DNA from: Conoideocrella luteorostrata
Lineage: Eukaryota; Ascomycota; Sordariomycetes; Hypocreales; Clavicipitaceae
Reading direction: 5' to 3'
Assembly: GCA_032433595.1 (NCBI GenBank)
Contig: JASWJB010000431.1
Location: 1 to 30,096 of the forward strand
DNA: 30,096 nt
The notes beneath the pieces were generated by a model that had not been told where the DNA came from, made no database searches, and worked only from the letters and a program-made list of their open reading frames with translations. Positions 1-9,566 of this stretch are shown piece after piece. The translations under genes and the position numbers were made by a program. Each line of letters starts with the position of its first letter. Positions within the stretch are counted from its first letter, which is position 1.

Positions 1-868
1 AAAAAAAAAAAAACGCTGGCTGGCTGGCTAGCTTCGAGTGAATCATGTCTGTGTTTTTTCCAGAACCATCCCCACGTGTTGGCAGTCTTGGGATGGTCTG
101 AGTGCCTGGCTGGCTGCTCGTGTTGGGTTGGGTGGTGTGATAATCTCGACTTGTAGCTCGTCTCCGGCTGTAACGCACGTGTGAGATTGGCATAGAGATG
201 CTAGTTAATTATTGACAACCTGTCTGATGATAGCTATGTCGTGGGCTCGATTTTCTCTCTGTGCCTAAAATAGTCTGTGAATTGTGAATTTGCCAATCCG
301 ACGTTGGCGACTCTGCACTCCGTGCACAATCAGAGAGCACCGTGGGTTTCCAATCTGGCAATCAGTACCGGCAGTCTGGATGACGACGGCGCCTGCAGGT
401 CGGGTGCACAGGTAGGCATGCTGTATGTTGTGTACTCCGCATTGCATATTGCACATGGTTACGAATTACAGCCTCACTTCAGTTAATTGTCAAACTCTCT
501 TAATCGCGATCTGGCCTTGGCCACCTCAGTATGCGGTCATCGCACAGACGCGGGTACGAAATCCTAACCCCCCTTCCCCTTCCGCTAAACCGACTTCTTA
601 CTCCAATGGCACAGTTGCCGCTTTCTGCAGCTAGATCGACTTATGAACATGACTCTCTCATGTAATTTGACCTGTAACTAATGCTTTCGGTCTGGCTCCC
701 GGTACCCCAACGCCAAAAACATTCGGGGTCAAGCCACTCGTATGTATCCTAGACAGGAACAGAGACCCCGCTGAAGGAGCTATTCTCCATATTGCCCGCA
801 CGAACGGATGGCGCTCGTGCAAGCAGATCCGAGGGCAATTGAGTAATTAGTCAATAACAGGGCACATA

Positions 869-928
869 GGAGCAAGGAAATCGCAGGCAAATCCGGGGCT
901 CATCACCCCGGATTCCATTCCTTGTTCC
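869..928. repeat. Imperfect inverted repeat / hairpin
   Basis: The outer arm 869-879 (GGAGCAAGGAA) pairs with 918-928 (TTCCTTGTTCC), with a single G-T wobble. The inner arm 890-898 (AATCCGGGG) pairs perfectly with 906-914 (CCCCGGATT) around a 7-base loop. A 10-base bulge on the left and a 3-base bulge on the right separate the two stems. It lies in non-coding DNA with no gene nearby, so it is not an obvious terminator. Function is unknown. Confidence 0.5.
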
Positions 929-1435
929 CTTGACAAGATCCAATCTGGGGTCAACTAGTCATGTGTAGTGGGCTTTGTCGGAATTAACGGATGCAGGTAT
1001 CAGGCCAGCAGGGCAAGCGTCCTGTGATTTCGTAAGGATCCAATCTTTTTTTCCATGTAAGCCATCTTTTGTGCGATGCTAAGAACTCCTCATTTTTGCA
1101 GGTCATGCATGTCACGGGGCTGGTGATTTCAACAGGGCAGTAGCAGCTAATTACGCCAGGCATCACTGCCGCCGCCATCAGGTTTCGTGTGTTTTTCTTC
1201 TTGTTTTTTGCCGGCGACCTGTTTGTGGCCAACTAGTACCGAAAGCACCGCCCATCACCGGGCGTTCTGATGGCCGGGAAGAGTGTCTGCCGCACGCTGG
1301 TTATTGGCGTCCAAGATGGTAGAAGCGTGGGGTTAATTGAAAGCTTAGATCTCATGTGATGGATGGATTTAGCTAGCAAACTGGAAAACCCGAATCTACC
1401 AAAAAACCTGGGGAAGTTGATGATGGATGACGCCA

Positions 1436-1488
1436 TGGAATGCCTAGTATCGCGGCTACTGTACAGTAGCGCCCCGCTAGGCACTCCA
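1436..1488. repeat. 53-bp interrupted inverted repeat around a 16-bp perfect palindrome
   Basis: The outer arms are 1436-1447 (TGGAATGCCTAG) and 1477-1488 (CTAGGCACTCCA), which pair with one mismatch. They enclose a perfect 16-bp palindrome at 1455-1470 (GCTACTGTACAGTAGC), separated by unpaired 7- and 6-base stretches. This could be a cruciform, a relic of a small inverted-repeat element, or the fold of an unannotated RNA. No flanking target-site duplication was identified. Confidence 0.5.
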
Positions 1489-3125
1489 ATTTATGCTAAT
1501 TTGTGTATCGATCATCCGGTTTCAAGGGATTGGTGTGTCGGAACGGAAATAAGCCGCTGTGCGAGCCTTGAGCTGTAGAAACCGGATGGGGGAGCTGCAT
1601 CGATTTCTAAGAATGTACGGAGTAGTGTATGTTCGCATCGGCGATGTGAGGAATACTTCGTGGAGGGAATGCGGTGTCACGGCTACGTTTGCTGCTAGAA
1701 TTGCCGAGATCCAATCCACTACACGAGACATTTGCTCCAACTCAAGGGTATGAAAAGACTCTGTGTGAGATGCAGCCCACATGATGCTCTGGCACAATGG
1801 GTTTGGGTCTTACTTGGAACAGAGACCTAATGTGCCTTGCTACATTGAGCTAGTTATTGCATGCTCCACAGCGGTAGTTTAGGTATTTCCAAATTCAAGA
1901 CGTCTAAGAAGTCGACGTCGAGTGTCGAGTGGTCACCTTATCTCCGCAAGAGATATCGTACCCTGCCAAAACTGTGTGCAATCCTTGGTTGGCAGGATGC
2001 CACTGGCAATCTATGCCAAGTCAAACCAGATACAGGTGTTATTTGAGGAGGGGTTTCCCGTTCTGCGTCTTGGAGAAGCCGTATTTGGGCCGTAGTTCAG
2101 TCGGGAGCCTAGTTTGATGACGCCGGCAGCTGTCGTTACACGAGTTCACAGTAGCATCGCGCAAACACACCAGCAACGATCCATGACAAATAATCCCTTG
2201 GGAGGCGCTAATGCTTGATGATGCTTGTCCGACGCGGATTGCCGACTGCCATTGGAGTTACCTTGATACGGCATCCGGAGCGCTTGCAGCATTCGGGGGG
2301 GGGGCAAGGGCAGAGATAATATCCGCTTCGTTGTGACGTGGGGCTGTCGGGGGTTGGCCGCCGCCTGGTGAGTAATCTGAAAGTATTTTGCGCCAAGCCT
2401 TCCCCTTGGTATTTTAGTTGTGTTGTTTCGGGGAAGGCCATGTTGTAGCTAATACGTAGTATGTATGGCTCGCCGAGGCTCCGAAGGCTTGTGTTGTTGC
2501 CTGTAAATTACCGGCCGCAAACTCCTCATTCCCCAGCCGCCTTCTCTCGCCGTGAAGTACTGACCGGCGAAATATCGTATCCGCGGCCCTTGCGGAGTAT
2601 ACCAGTAGGGAATACTTTTCAGGGAGAGAATCTCGACGCTTTGCCAAATGGGAATGATCATCTGCATGCACGATCGATGATGAATCTCATCTGCGAGGTA
2701 GAGTGCCAAGAACAACCATGGTGATAGAGTAGTGCAGACACCGCAGCAGCGTGCCAGCGGGCCCTTGCCGGACGCTAGGTAGTTAGTTGAAGCTCTTCCC
2801 AACAAGTTCCAGGAAATAGCAATTTTGGTGCTCCGTATGAGCAACTGAATCAACGAATAGAGCGGATGAAGTACGAGGTGTGCCGCGCGAGTCAATCACC
2901 GGAGGGAAATCCTGGAAAGTGGACTCGTGGTTGAAAATTCCAGACAACAGAGCCAGGGCCAGAGGATCCCTGGGGGCGGCAGAGGAGCATCTCTACCAAA
3001 CGAAAACAACGAAAGGCCCGATGAAATAATCCATGGCAATAGTGATTCGGGATCGCCCCCAACCAGACCTTGGTACGGAGCATGTAGTCAGTAGTTACAT
3101 ACTGTATATCTCCGTACTCCGTGGC

Positions 3126-3140
3126 TACTACGGAGTAGTA
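3126..3140. promoter_or_regulatory. Palindromic TACTAC-GGA-GTAGTA element
   Basis: The sequence TACTACGGAGTAGTA is an inverted repeat of TACTAC around a central GGA and contains one exact TACGGAGTA copy at 3129-3137. A second, oppositely oriented near-copy (TACTCCGTG) lies at 3115-3123. It resembles a paired CGG-type site for a Zn2Cys6 regulator, but that reading is inference only. It is 1.4 kb upstream of the nearest start codon. Confidence 0.3.
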
Positions 3141-3550
3141 TAACCACAATGGAACACGGCCAAACCAGAGAAATATTGTGAAATATGCCCGCCGGGCCCA
3201 CGCGCGCCATAGGAATCCGGCGGTTTTTCTTTTGCTGTGCCGTGCAAATGGCGACAACATTGCGAGAGTGGACGGCGAAGTGCGAAGGCCCTGGGCTGGC
3301 TTTTGGTGGCTCTGGCTCTAGCCGCATCGTGGCCTGCAAATACTAGTACATGGCACATTCTGAAGCACTATGCTCGGTACTGTGTGCTCCGTACCACGCA
3401 CTCCGTACCCTCCAATGGGACATTGCCCGTACCAGAGAGACCGCAGCTGCCCCCCTTCCCCCCCCCCCATCCCTCCAGTCCGGCACTAAAGACGCGCCAA
3501 CCCGCTGCAACAACGACCCAAGGTGCAGGGGCATGCATTGCACGGCACGG

Positions 3551-3577
3551 CGGACCAGGCGGACCAGGCGGACCAGG
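3551..3577. repeat. Tandem repeat, 3 x 9 bp
   Basis: The unit CGGACCAGG is repeated three times exactly. It creates Gly-Pro-Pro-like or Ala-Asp-Gln-like repeats in short spurious ORFs on the two strands, but no gene is supported here. It is best read as a minisatellite in intergenic DNA. Confidence 0.7.
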
Positions 3578-4496
3578 CAGGCACCTTGTGCGCAAGTGAT
3601 TCTGCACACGCTACCAAGGTGCCCCAATCTGGACAGCTCCCCCGCTGGTCGGTGCCGGCGATCGGCACGGCCATGGGGGTGGTGGGATGGCGAGAGTGTT
3701 GGCGGCGTTGTGTCGTCGGCGTCGGGGGTGTCGCATGTAGTTTTAGGATCTTGGCAACTTGGCTACTCTGAAGCACGGAATGGAGTACAAAGTATGGGGT
3801 CTGGCGGCTAGAGTGTACTGTCCCGGTACGTACGGAGCACCCCTAATTGACGTTATGGGGTCTGATTTTCGGTTTCTGGTACCGAATTTCACGTAATGTA
3901 TTGTGTTGTAATGGGCTGTACTCGATACGAGAACAAACTCGCAAACCTCCACACCCCGTGGACGGACCTATAGTGTTATCGCGCGTCGCAGGTCTGTCCT
4001 CCCCCAACAAAGGCAAAGTCCGTGAGGGCTGTCTTTGTCTCTTTGTCTTCTGGCGCTAGACGAGAGGGAAGAGGAAAGAGTAGCAGAGCTACCCTGGTTG
4101 ATCGTCTGGCCTAAAGACAGGGTGGGAATCTCATGCAGTTGTTTACGTCGAGCTATAACTCAAGAGTACGGAGTACACAGGTGACAGTCATGTAGCAGCA
4201 CACACATTCCATGTCTCGGCCCCGGCCCATACAACACTTCTTACTGCTGGGCTTTAGCTACTCCATATTTTCCCCATGGCATGGCCGTCTCAGACCGTCC
4301 CGTTTTTGAGTCTGTCTGCCATTCGGACGGCAAGCTTGTCGTTTACAGAGCACGGCGTAGCTATAAGAAACAAAGACCCTCCCCCACCCTCTTTTGAAAG
4401 CTCCCCCCGAGCTTTCTCTTTGCTGTGCTGTGGTTCTCTACTGTGGGACTGAATAAAAATAAAAAAAGGCGAATTCCAGTACGACCCCTTCAAACG

Positions 4497-4502
4497 TATA
4501 TA
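4497..4502 (+). promoter_or_regulatory. Possible TATA box of the acetate transporter gene
   Basis: TATATA lies 40 bases upstream of the start codon at 4542. It is preceded by an A-rich stretch (4451-4469) and a pyrimidine-rich stretch (about 4413-4439), as in many fungal promoters. The short distance would leave a very short leader, so the assignment is weak. Confidence 0.25.
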
Positions 4503-4541
4503 GGACAAGCTTGGGTTGTCTCCCAGTTCTTCGCTACAACA

Positions 4542-5605
4542 ATGGCTACCGACAATACTCACCATCCCACCACCTCGTTGGAAAAGGAGCCCAACGGCGT
4601 TAATGGCGCTCACACCCGTCATAATCATCATAACCACACCCACGACTACTCTCAGATGACTTCCGGTTTTGCTGCTGCCGAAGGTGGCTCCTTAAACCCC
4701 GGCCTGTGGAAGCCGTATGAACACCGAAAGCTCGCCAACCCAGCTCCTCTCGGCCTCTGCGCTTTCGCCCTGACTACTTTCGTGCTGTCCGCCGTGAACA
4801 CGCATACCCGTGGAGTCACTGTGCCCAATATTGCCGTTCCTCTAGCTTTCGGTTATGGCGGTCTTGTCCAGCTATTGGCTGGCATGTGGTGAGTGCTGGG
4901 CACGATGAGCAAACTTGGCCATTTCCCCTCCAAACAAAGAGTTGGATGAAATATTAAAAATAAAAAATAAAAATGCAGCTGCAACATGGAAACAAATACT
5001 GACCACCAGTATCTAGGGAAATGGCCTGTGGCAACACCTTTGGTGCTACTGCTCTGTCCTCATATGGCGGCTTCTGGATCTCCTATGCCATCCTCCTGAC
5101 TCCTAACTGGGGCATCACCGCAAAAACCGGACCGTACATGGGAAATGACGCCAGTGTACTCGGTTTCTTCCTCACCGGCTGGTTCATCTTCACCACCCTC
5201 TTGGTTCTGTGCACTCTCCGATCGACCGTCATGTTCTTCTTGCTCTTCTTCACCCTCGACCTCGCCTTCTTGTTCCTAGCCTGCGAGCAATATGCCCTTG
5301 ATATGAAAAACGAGACTGCTGCTGTGGCTCTCCAGAAGACGGGTGGCGTGTTTGGATTTCTTGCCGCCTTTCTCGCCTGGTACAATGCTTTGGCTGGTCT
5401 CATGGACAGCAGGTTCGTACAATCCCCGTATTCCGTTTGGAGGATACCCACCCGGCTGGGCGGCGTTGGCTATTACTGTATTATATCTTTTGCTAACTTG
5501 AGTCAACTCCACAGCAACTCCTTCTTCCAAGTCCCCGTTTTCCACTTCCCGTGGTCTGATAAGGGCCGCGCGGATCGCAAGAAGAGCGAGCGTGCTCAGG
5601 CTTAG
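4542..5605 (+). CDS. ady2: Acetate/ammonium transporter, GPR1/FUN34/YaaH family (Ady2/AcpA-like)
   Basis: This predicted plasma-membrane permease is for acetate and other short monocarboxylates; some family members are linked to ammonia export. The exons are 4542-4888, 5017-5412 and 5515-5605, giving 277 aa, a usual length for the family. Intron 1 is 128 bp. Intron 2 is 102 bp, a multiple of three without an in-frame stop, so an unspliced reading also stays open. Splicing it restores the conserved MDSSNSFF junction. The family signature NPAPLGL is at residues 66-72, followed by about six hydrophobic segments and the typical C-terminal [14 protein letters not shown] region. The start ATG has the context CAACAATGG. 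The hydrophilic N-terminus is His-rich (residues 24-34). The family assignment is near certain; the substrate is inferred from relatives, where FacB-type induction and carbon repression are common. Confidence 0.95.
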
Positions 5606-7178
5606 AGAAATCGATACGCCACAATCACCCCCGCGCTTAACTGCGTCTATTGGATCCAAACAGCAGCGGCACCCGTTGATAATGAATGGGAAGTTATGAT
5701 ACCACTTGGGATGGAAAATGTCGCTTGCGAAGTTTTGCTTTTCTGTTTAGTGTACGCGAGCTGGCTTACAACGGATTGGATTATGCTTCGTCGTGGTGAG
5801 ACTTTATTTGGCTTAGTCTCACTGTAACGCCTCTACGCTACCTCAGGGCGCGGTCTATGTATTACACAATTTAATAACTACCTGGTTATACTTCTTTGGG
5901 GAGACATCACCCTACAATTTTTGGAGGCCACTTGGTCTTGGCGTGCTGGCGTGTGTTCTCAACCAATGCCGCTGACGACTGTACGGAGCAGCTAAAACGG
6001 ATCATCAGGTGATATTATTCCATATGCCGCAGGGCCGCTTTCCGCGTATTGCGACGAGATCAGTCTGGAAATTGGCTTGAGACTGTGGGAAAAGACATAT
6101 CATAGGAGGCTGGCGGTCGCCGGGCTGGCATGAAGTAGTTGTTACTGGTCTCACGGCAAGCAGCGAAGCAGCGATGCATCCACCCAGATCGCTTAGATCC
6201 GGTAGTACGGAGTTTGAATGAGGCGGCTTTTACACTCGCGGTTCCTAATGACATCCCCACCACATAGCCGCCCCTGCATGTATGGAGAAGAAAAACAATA
6301 CCCTTCTTTCTCTTCTCACATGACTGATTCAGCAACGGTCCGTAGCGAAGTCCAAACGGGCAGAGCCAGCCTGCAGCAGGTTGACCTCGTCGGCGGTCTC
6401 CGAGGAGAAGTGACCAGGATCACTATAGCGGCTACCACCAGCCCACATAACTCATTACAAGGCCCCATCCAGTGGCGGGTGCACCAAGGTCACAAATTTT
6501 TGCAGTCTGATGGCTTCATGGGGCTTCGGACTCGCCAGGTGATAAGTATGAGCAGTTTCCATCCCGTCTTGCGGCTGGAACGGCGCTCGTTAAAACCATT
6601 TACGGGCCGGTGACGTTGGTGTTCAGGCTGAAGCCACCCGGCGGCGGCGCTCCGTCACCAAATATTCCTGAGCGACCCACAGTTCTCCGAAGTGGTCGGC
6701 TCAATCCATTCTTCAGTTCGATATTACTGGTGGACCTTGCTTCATCCGCCGAGAGCGGACCAGCCAAGCCGCCGCAAAAGTTTGGACAATCTAGAAACAG
6801 GTTAACTAATTAATGCCCAGGAAACAGGATAAGTGACTACACGTGACTATCAGGACGATCTGTAACCTTCTCAAAGCGGCATACGCAATATCCATGAAAG
6901 TGGCAGAGAGAGCCGTTCTGATCTGCCGATGTCTCATACTAATAGTTAGTTAACCGGTCGCTACGGAGTAGAGGAGGGGATGGCTGTTTTTTATTCCCGA
7001 CTGTCATTTCCGTCAGCTTGTCCAGTCAGGATTGGCAGTCGACGGCCAAAAAGTGGTTCTAAAGCGCCATCTTGGTCCGGCGGATTTTTTAGCGGATTTT
7101 CTTTGTAAGAGAAGCGGGAAGCGTATTGTGCGAAGTGCCCAGTCATGAGTCGTTGCTCTCGAACCGAGTTGCTTATTT

Positions 7179-7206
7179 GCTTTCTCTCTCTCTTCTTCTA
7201 CTTCCC
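7179..7206 (+). promoter_or_regulatory. Pyrimidine tract upstream of the MFS gene
   Basis: An almost pure C/T run (GCTTTCTCTCTCTCTTCTTC and onward) sits about 125-150 bases before the start codon at 7332. CT-rich tracts commonly lie just upstream of or around transcription starts in filamentous fungi. The transcription start itself cannot be seen from sequence. Confidence 0.35.
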
Positions 7207-7279
7207 AAGACGCCTATCAATCTTCGTCGGTAACTTGTCTACATCTCGCTCCTAGCTTTGCCTGTTAGGAGGATATAGC

Positions 7280-7300
7280 ATGTGTTGCTGGCAGCCTTGA
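7280..7300 (+). other. Possible 6-codon upstream ORF in the MFS leader
   Basis: ATG TGT TGC TGG CAG CCT TGA encodes MCCWQP and ends 31 bases before the main ATG at 7332. It matters only if transcription starts upstream of 7280. The CT tract at 7179-7206 makes that plausible, in which case it could lower translation of the transporter. Confidence 0.3.
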
Positions 7301-7331
7301 AGGACGGGAAAGGCAGTGCTGCTCATCAAAT

Positions 7332-8837
7332 ATGGCATCCGCGGGAGAACCGTTACCGTCATCGGCGGAACAGGCTCTCAACCGAGGCAATCCCACACCC
7401 GAGATACTTCATAACCACAACGAGTCACAAGGAACTGCCAGCCCAGAAAAAGACGGCCTTCCATCCACGATAGAAGCACAGAATACTCCTACGGCCAATC
7501 ATGCCCCCCCTCCGCCTCCAAATGGAGGATACGGTTGGGTTTGTGCAGCTTGTGTCTCTCTGGTGAATGCGCACACATGGGGTCTCAACTCAAGTTATGG
7601 TGTTTTCCTCGCCCATTACCTTGCGAACAATACATTTCCCGGTGCAACTGCGCTCGAGTATGCCTTTGTAGGTTCCCTGAGTATCAGCTGTGCTCTTATC
7701 GTGTCACCCATCGCAACTATTTGCGTTAGAGAATTGGGGACCAAGCCCACCATGTTTGCTGGCGTTATCATGGAAACTGTTAGTCTTATTTGCGCCAGCT
7801 TTGCAAATAAAATCTGGCATCTCTTCCTAACCCAAGGCGTACTCTTCGGCTTCGGCATGGGATTCCTGTTCACGCCCTCTGTTGGAATTGTGCCACAGTG
7901 GTTCAGCACCAAGCGCTCTCTAGCCAACGGCTTTTCTGCTTGCGGCTCAGGCCTTGGAGGCTTGCTGTACTCGTTTGCATCTGGAGCCATGATCCGAAAC
8001 CTAGGCCTGGAGTGGGCGTTCCGAATCTTGGGAATACTTGCCTTTGTTGTTAATACTGCCTGCATCCTACTCATCAAGGACCGAAATAAAATTATCGGAT
8101 CCAGCCAGTTGGCGTTCGACACAACGCTTCTGAAGCGGCCAGAATTTCTACTACTCCTTGGCTTTGGTTGGTTCAGCATGCTTGGCTATGTCGTACTCAT
8201 CTTCAGTTTGGCTAATTACGCCAACGAGATTGGGCTCGGGGCACCAGAGGCTGCTCTGATCAGCGCGTTTTTTAACCTTGGCCAAGGAGTTGGTCGCCCC
8301 CTCGTTGGATACTTCAGTGATCGTACTGGTCGTATAAACATGTCTGGGTTTATGACATTCCTGACTGGTCTGTTTGCCTTGGTCATATGGATCAACGCAA
8401 AGGCATACGGCGTCCTTATCTTTTTCGCAATTATTTGCGGCAGTGTTGCGGGGACATTCTGGACCACCATTGGACCGGTTACAGCTGAAGTCGTAGGCCT
8501 CAGAAATGTGCCTTCGGGGCTGTGTCTCACATGGCTCATCATCGCGATGCCGTGTCTCTTCAGTGAACCCATTGCTCTGCAGATCGTCCAAGGCACAGGA
8601 AGCTATCTGGGTACGCAGCTGTTCACTGGATTGATGTATATTGCCGCAGCCATTTGTCTCATTGCCGTGCGAGGCTGGAAGATTGGTGAAGTGGACGAAA
8701 TAGCTCGAACACTCAACGAATCTCCAGATAACATTGACCGGGTTAAAGTCGAGAACAATGAGGAATTGACTCGGGCTGGAAGGAAAGCTGGCAGAAAGAG
8801 GATAGTGGCTGACTGCTGCCGACTCGAAAGGGTTTGA
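7332..8837 (+). CDS. MFS monocarboxylate transporter-like permease (MCT/SLC16 type)
   Basis: This single-exon gene encodes 501 aa. A 60-residue hydrophilic, Pro-rich N-terminus leads into the MCT-type entry motif NGGYGW (residues 64-69) and the first membrane helix, which carries the fungal NAHTWGLNSSYGVFLAHYL signature. About 12 hydrophobic segments follow, with a central loop after the sixth. The GRPLVGYFSDRTGR stretch is the MFS loop motif between helices 8 and 9. The C-terminal tail is short, charged and basic. Fungal relatives include Mch/Esbp6-like permeases, many with unknown substrate, so monocarboxylate transport is a family inference. The conserved acidic residue usually at the first motif position is Asn here. 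It lies downstream of and in the same direction as the acetate transporter. The start is the first ATG in the frame, in the context AAATATGGC. Confidence 0.9.
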   Translation: MASAGEPLPSSAEQALNRGNPTPEILHNHNESQGTASPEKDGLPSTIEAQNTPTANHAPPPPPNGGYGWVCAACVSLVNAHTWGLNSSYGVFLAHYLANNTFPGATALEYAFVGSLSISCALIVSPIATICVRELGTKPTMFAGVIMETVSLICASFANKIWHLFLTQGVLFGFGMGFLFTPSVGIVPQWFSTKRSLANGFSACGSGLGGLLYSFASGAMIRNLGLEWAFRILGILAFVVNTACILLIKDRNKIIGSSQLAFDTTLLKRPEFLLLLGFGWFSMLGYVVLIFSLANYANEIGLGAPEAALISAFFNLGQGVGRPLVGYFSDRTGRINMSGFMTFLTGLFALVIWINAKAYGVLIFFAIICGSVAGTFWTTIGPVTAEVVGLRNVPSGLCLTWLIIAMPCLFSEPIALQIVQGTGSYLGTQLFTGLMYIAAAICLIAVRGWKIGEVDEIARTLNESPDNIDRVKVENNEELTRAGRKAGRKRIVADCCRLERV

Positions 8838-9566
8838 GTTGGATATCGAGATATGAGGGGAAAAGAGATTAGTTGTTATGAACGGCATCAAAACGCATGC
8901 GCATATTTCTCACGGCGTTAAGGTAGCATATGAAAGTGGGACCGTCTGGTCGGAATGTGTTTTTAAACGGGTAGCATACGGAGTAGCTATTATAAAATGT
9001 GATGAATAGTGTGTGCCGCCGTGGCTTTTGTATCGTTATAATCTCGCTTAGTCACATGTCGGATATATTTGGCCGAGAATAGGAGTGCAGCAGGTTGTGT
9101 TGCATGTACCGCATACTCCAAACTTGAAGCATAAACTGAGCAGGAACGATGGAATGAGTGAAAAGGCCATACTTATGGAGGCTGACGTATTGAATGTACA
9201 GGACACGGGTTTAAGGCAGTACAAAAAAAAGCAACATGAGCATTTTTTATCATGCCCAAGTTGTGGCCGTACCCAGGAAAGTTGATGCCTGCAGCGGAGT
9301 ATTATGTACGGAGTAGTTACAGGGTAAAGGAGTACGGCACTGGAGGCGGGCCGCCGCTTCAACCTTCCCCGGCTGTGATTGCCCACATTGTCGAGCACGT
9401 GAACTGGCGTTTGCTCCAGCACCCTGTCGCGCGCCGCCCCGCCAAAGTTCACGCATCACTCTCCAACATCGAGGAGGTGCTGCCCAATGGGTTGAGAGGG
9501 CAGCATCACATAATTAAATGAATAATCTTTCGTCATGAGCATGAACACTCTCTTTGAGCCTCTGAA
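8838..9566. other. Intergenic region upstream of nbs1
   Basis: This 729-bp spacer lies between the MFS gene and nbs1. It holds two exact TACGGAGTA copies (8977-8985 and 9307-9315) and a CACGTG core near 9398. Short ORFs here have no recognisable content. The nbs1 promoter must lie in it. Confidence 0.6.

Larger units (their letters stand above)
1..4541. other. Gene-free left flank (4.5 kb)
   Basis: No ORF here is long enough or protein-like enough to call a gene. The longest open frames (about 150 codons) have irregular composition and no recognisable domain. The stretch opens with a run of 13 A and a short GGCT repeat. It contains two imperfect hairpins (869-928 and 1436-1488), a C-rich run near 3448-3475, a three-copy 9-bp tandem repeat at 3551-3577, and three exact copies of TACGGAGTA (1616, 3129, 4167) plus several one-mismatch copies. 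It is not strikingly AT-rich, so it does not look like a heavily RIP-mutated repeat. The right end must contain the promoter of the acetate-transporter gene. Long non-coding RNAs cannot be excluded. Confidence 0.6.
5606..7331. other. Intergenic region, acetate transporter to MFS transporter
   Basis: This 1.7-kb spacer lies between two co-oriented genes, so it holds the 3' end of the first and the promoter of the second. It contains one exact TACGGAGTA (6962-6970) and near-copies at 5982 (TACGGAGCA) and 6206 (TACGGAGTT). A 131-codon ORF at 6218-6613 has no recognisable features and is not called. No RNA gene was recognised. Confidence 0.6.

Noticed and set aside
2449..2895. 148-codon minus-strand ORF in the left flank
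   Set aside because: It has no recognisable domain, mixed composition and no splice-supported extension. It could be chance.
3343..3627. Collagen-like Gly-Pro-Pro reading in minus-strand ORFs
   Set aside because: It comes from a 9-bp tandem repeat (3551-3577) only, and the ORFs are otherwise featureless.
5413..5514. Unspliced read-through in the acetate transporter
   Set aside because: The 102-bp segment keeps the frame open but inserts 34 non-family residues. It has good GT..AG ends and a CTAAC branch site, and removing it restores the conserved sequence.
6218..6613. 131-codon ORF between the two transporters
   Set aside because: There is no domain, coiled coil or membrane pattern. It overlaps other equally poor frames.
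8151..8891. 246-codon minus-strand ORF overlapping the MFS gene
   Set aside because: It is a shadow of a gene with strong protein homology on the other strand. Its translation is Ser/Cys/Asn-rich, with no domain.
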